Origin: Paludibacteraceae bacterium
GTDB taxonomy: Bacteria > Bacteroidota > Bacteroidia > Bacteroidales > Paludibacteraceae
Assembly: GCA_017546705.1 (NCBI GenBank)
Contig: JAFYSB010000063.1
Location: 1-59,846, forward strand
Direction of reading: 5' to 3'
Length of the DNA: 59,846 nucleotides
The notes under the pieces were generated by a model. The model ran no database searches. It saw nothing but the letters and a program-made list of their open reading frames with translations, and was not told the origin of the DNA. Position 1 is the first letter of the stretch. The number at the start of each line of letters is the position of its first letter. The translations under genes and the position numbers were made by a program. Positions 58,660 to 59,846 of this stretch are shown piece by piece.

Positions 58660-58737
58660 ATGACTGACCAAATCAACGACCGCGAGATTTTTATGAAAGG
58701 AATTGATTACTCGTATTACTACGAGCAAGAAGAATAA
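58660..58737 (+). CDS. 25-residue open frame after rhuM, possible gene remnant
   Basis: ATG at 58660 to TAA at 58735-58737 (MTDQINDREIFMKGIDYSYY...). The same frame is open further back to 58606, giving RIRELIRELLRGA before the ATG and overlapping the rhuM end in another frame. It reads like the C-terminal end of a longer helical protein, so it may be a leftover of a displaced gene. I do not recognise the parent. Confidence 0.35.
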   Translation: MTDQINDREIFMKGIDYSYYYEQEE

Positions 58738-58798
58738 CTAAAATATCCTGTCGCTCTGCGACATAAAACAGAAGGATAGACCTAATATAGCGCCCCCT

Positions 58799-58831
58799 GC
58801 CATTTATGCAAATCGCATAAATGGCATTTTT
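58799..58831 (+). terminator. Terminator after rhuM
   Basis: Perfect 11-bp stem GCCATTTATGC-AAATC-GCATAAATGGC followed by ATTTTTATTT. Confidence 0.92.
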
Positions 58832-58972
58832 ATTTGCTCAATTCAAGATACTAGCAAAATCAAAAATCCGCCTTAAAAAATACTAAATAACATCCTTCTC
58901 ACCAAAAGCATTCTTCTAACGAAGCTATTTTTAGCTTTGCTATCAAAAAGAATAAAAATATTCCGCAAAATA

Positions 58973-59004
58973 TTTGCACATATCAAAAAATAACAATACC
59001 TTTG
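58973..59004 (+). promoter_or_regulatory. Promoter of the structured tail transcript
   Basis: TTTG (58973-58976), 20-base spacer, TACCTTTG (58997-59004). It is an exact consensus match with no ordinary gene behind it. Confidence 0.8.
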
Positions 59005-59318
59005 CGGCGTCTTCGAAGACTAAGATAGTATTTATTAAAGATAGTGATGCTAAACCTTATTGATGAACTCTTATTCTATTACGAGAATCTATTTTGAGAG
59101 TTAGTTTATATTAATTTGCTACTAATTATACTGATTTAGCCAATAAACAAACGAGTAGCGTTGATTCTTTTATTGGTAATATTATTGACTGCAGTAACAA
59201 ATGTTAGCTGCTTCTGTAATGCAAGTAGACGTTCGTGTATCGCTTCACTTGGCATCTAGTTACAGATTAGTGTTATTGTAATAGCGAAAATGTTAAACAT
59301 AATAAATAGATTTAAGTT

Positions 59319-59423
59319 ATGAAAAAATCTATTAAAATAGCCATCTTTACAATTGGTCTGGTGCAACTTTTCGAGATGGTTTATAAACTCCTATTTCTTG
59401 TATTGGAATTTTACAAACTTTAA
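59319..59423 (+). CDS. 34-residue hydrophobic peptide, candidate small membrane protein
   Basis: MKKSIKIAIFTIGLVQLFEM followed by VYKLLFLVLEFYKL: two lysines near the start, a hydrophobic stretch long enough to cross a membrane, and a lysine near the end. A 10-codon frame (59290-59322, MLNIINRFKL) ends in TGA overlapping this ATG (ATGA), which would couple the two. The shape resembles type I toxin peptides and other single-span small proteins, but no homologue is recognised and chance cannot be excluded. Confidence 0.4.
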   Translation: MKKSIKIAIFTIGLVQLFEMVYKLLFLVLEFYKL

Positions 59424-59484
59424 GAAGGAGATCCTCTTAGTAATATTTCAGTGAGAGCATATTGTTCATAATCAACTGAAATAT

Positions 59485-59574
59485 ATGTACGGGAATATAA
59501 CATTTTATGGTGGAATTCCTAAATATTATTTAGATGCTTTTTATAGTAGATATTATGTTACTTATTTATTATAA
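59485..59574 (+). CDS. 29-residue tyrosine-rich open frame
   Basis: MYGNITFYGGIPKYYLDAFY followed by SRYYVTYLL and a stop. Eight of 29 residues are tyrosine. The ATG comes directly after the closing base of a perfect 10-bp stem (59443-59484). It may be only an open stretch within an RNA gene. Confidence 0.25.
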   Translation: MYGNITFYGGIPKYYLDAFYSRYYVTYLL

Positions 59575-59695
59575 CCAGTTTATCCTCTCTAACAGCAATA
59601 ACATAGCTAATATTCAAAGAGAAAGGATACTTGGTTACTAGAGGCAATGTTTCAAACGAAGCATTGTCTCTTCTCTATAATAACCTGTTTTTTTC

Positions 59696-59846
59696 TTACC
59701 CAACTCCAGGGCAACCGCATCAAAATTTGTAATTTTGCACAAGTTGTAGCATATATGTGCTATCTAACGATGCATAAAACAATCTTTTCTTTATGCTTTT
59801 CTTGTCATTATAATTTCTAACGATTTGTAACGCCATTTTTCGTATC
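59696..59846. other. Gene-free end of the window
   Basis: AT-rich DNA. TAATTTTG at 59730-59737 fits a -7 box but no matching -33 box is clear. No open frame or stable hairpin that I would support. Confidence 0.5.

Larger units (their letters stand above)
59012..59695 (+). ncRNA. Candidate structured transcript with tiny open frames
   Basis: Follows an exact-consensus promoter. Stem-loops in order: CCAATAAA/TTTATTGG with inner AACG/CGTT (59140-59176); GCAGTAAC/GTTAgCTGC (59191-59211); CTGTAA-TGC-AAGT/ACTT-GCA-TTACAG (59214-59265); ATATTTCAGT/ACTGAAATAT (59443-59484); AACCA-TATCCT-CTCT/AGAG-AGGATA-TGGTT (59573-59636); and a 14-bp stem with AAAC loop (59640-59671). In the last stem both non-Watson-Crick pairs are G-U on the plus strand and would be A-C on the minus strand, so the plus strand is the RNA. 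Frames of 10, 34 and 29 codons lie between the stems. No known RNA family is recognised. Confidence 0.5.

Noticed and set aside
59012-59695. Retron, tmRNA, 6S RNA or group II intron
   Set aside because: No reverse transcriptase, no tRNA-like ends and no domain V-type hairpin are visible. A partner gene beyond the window cannot be checked.

Overview
The window looks like a chromosomal segment from a member of the Bacteroidales (Bacteroidota), probably a gut or rumen lineage; the species cannot be named from sequence alone. The evidence is the Bacteroidota-type promoter (TTTG or TTGC, 19-20 bases, then TAnnTTTG) found in front of most transcription units, the near absence of Shine-Dalgarno sequences, AT-rich AATTATGAATT-type intergenic repeats, a PorE-like type IX secretion lipoprotein, and a RmlA/C/D-led capsule locus. 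Nothing in the window marks a prophage, plasmid, CRISPR array or intact insertion sequence.

Layout. 1-13.2 kb: housekeeping and lipid metabolism. It holds a secreted endonuclease I (cut by the window edge), ribonuclease G, an HU protein with a 29-residue ribosome-associated protein, a NUDIX hydrolase, a MATE exporter, and an acyl-CoA ligase / TetR / SDR / aldehyde dehydrogenase group. Two promoters of that group share a palindromic operator. A TraB-like protein and an aspartate-type aminotransferase follow. 13.2-18 kb: a large secreted multidomain protein, a DUF1016 gene that appears to have lost its nuclease core, a possible small RNA, a repeat-rich gap and tRNA-Pro(UGG). 18-24.1 kb: a small membrane protein with porE, thyA-folA, ferritin, a thioredoxin-like lipoprotein and ftsY.

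24.1-47.4 kb: a 23-kb polysaccharide (capsule or O-antigen) locus, all on the minus strand. From its start it has rmlA, rmlC and rmlD (no rmlB here), capE/F/G for UDP-N-acetyl-L-fucosamine, three glycosyltransferases, flippase, polymerase and pyruvyltransferase. A second promoter then opens an unusual acyl module: a PglD/NeuD-like acyltransferase, two carrier proteins, two SDR reductases, an AMP-dependent ligase and a KAS III-like synthase. The locus ends with a glycosyltransferase, a phosphoglycosyl transferase, a sugar aminotransferase and a membrane 4,6-dehydratase. The simplest reading is a 2,4-diamino-sugar that receives a made-to-order 3-hydroxyacyl group, but that is inference.

47.4-54.3 kb: prmA, mnmE, a small lipoprotein, yicC, an ABC-F ATPase and a C1-type peptidase. 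54.3-57 kb: an uncharacterised conserved pair, a GGGtGRT-motif protein and an IscU/NifU-like scaffold, with a four-helix-bundle gene between them that looks like an inserted cassette. 57-59.8 kb: repeat-rich DNA, a RhuM-family gene, and a 0.7-kb promoter-led stretch with several stem-loops and tiny open frames that I cannot assign to a known family.

The window is also rich in small repeated structures: two copies of an element with TACGTA palindromes phased at 11 bp, arrays of mini-hairpins, and GC-rich palindromes that have gone in frame into protein genes (ABC-F, aldehyde dehydrogenase, DUF1016).
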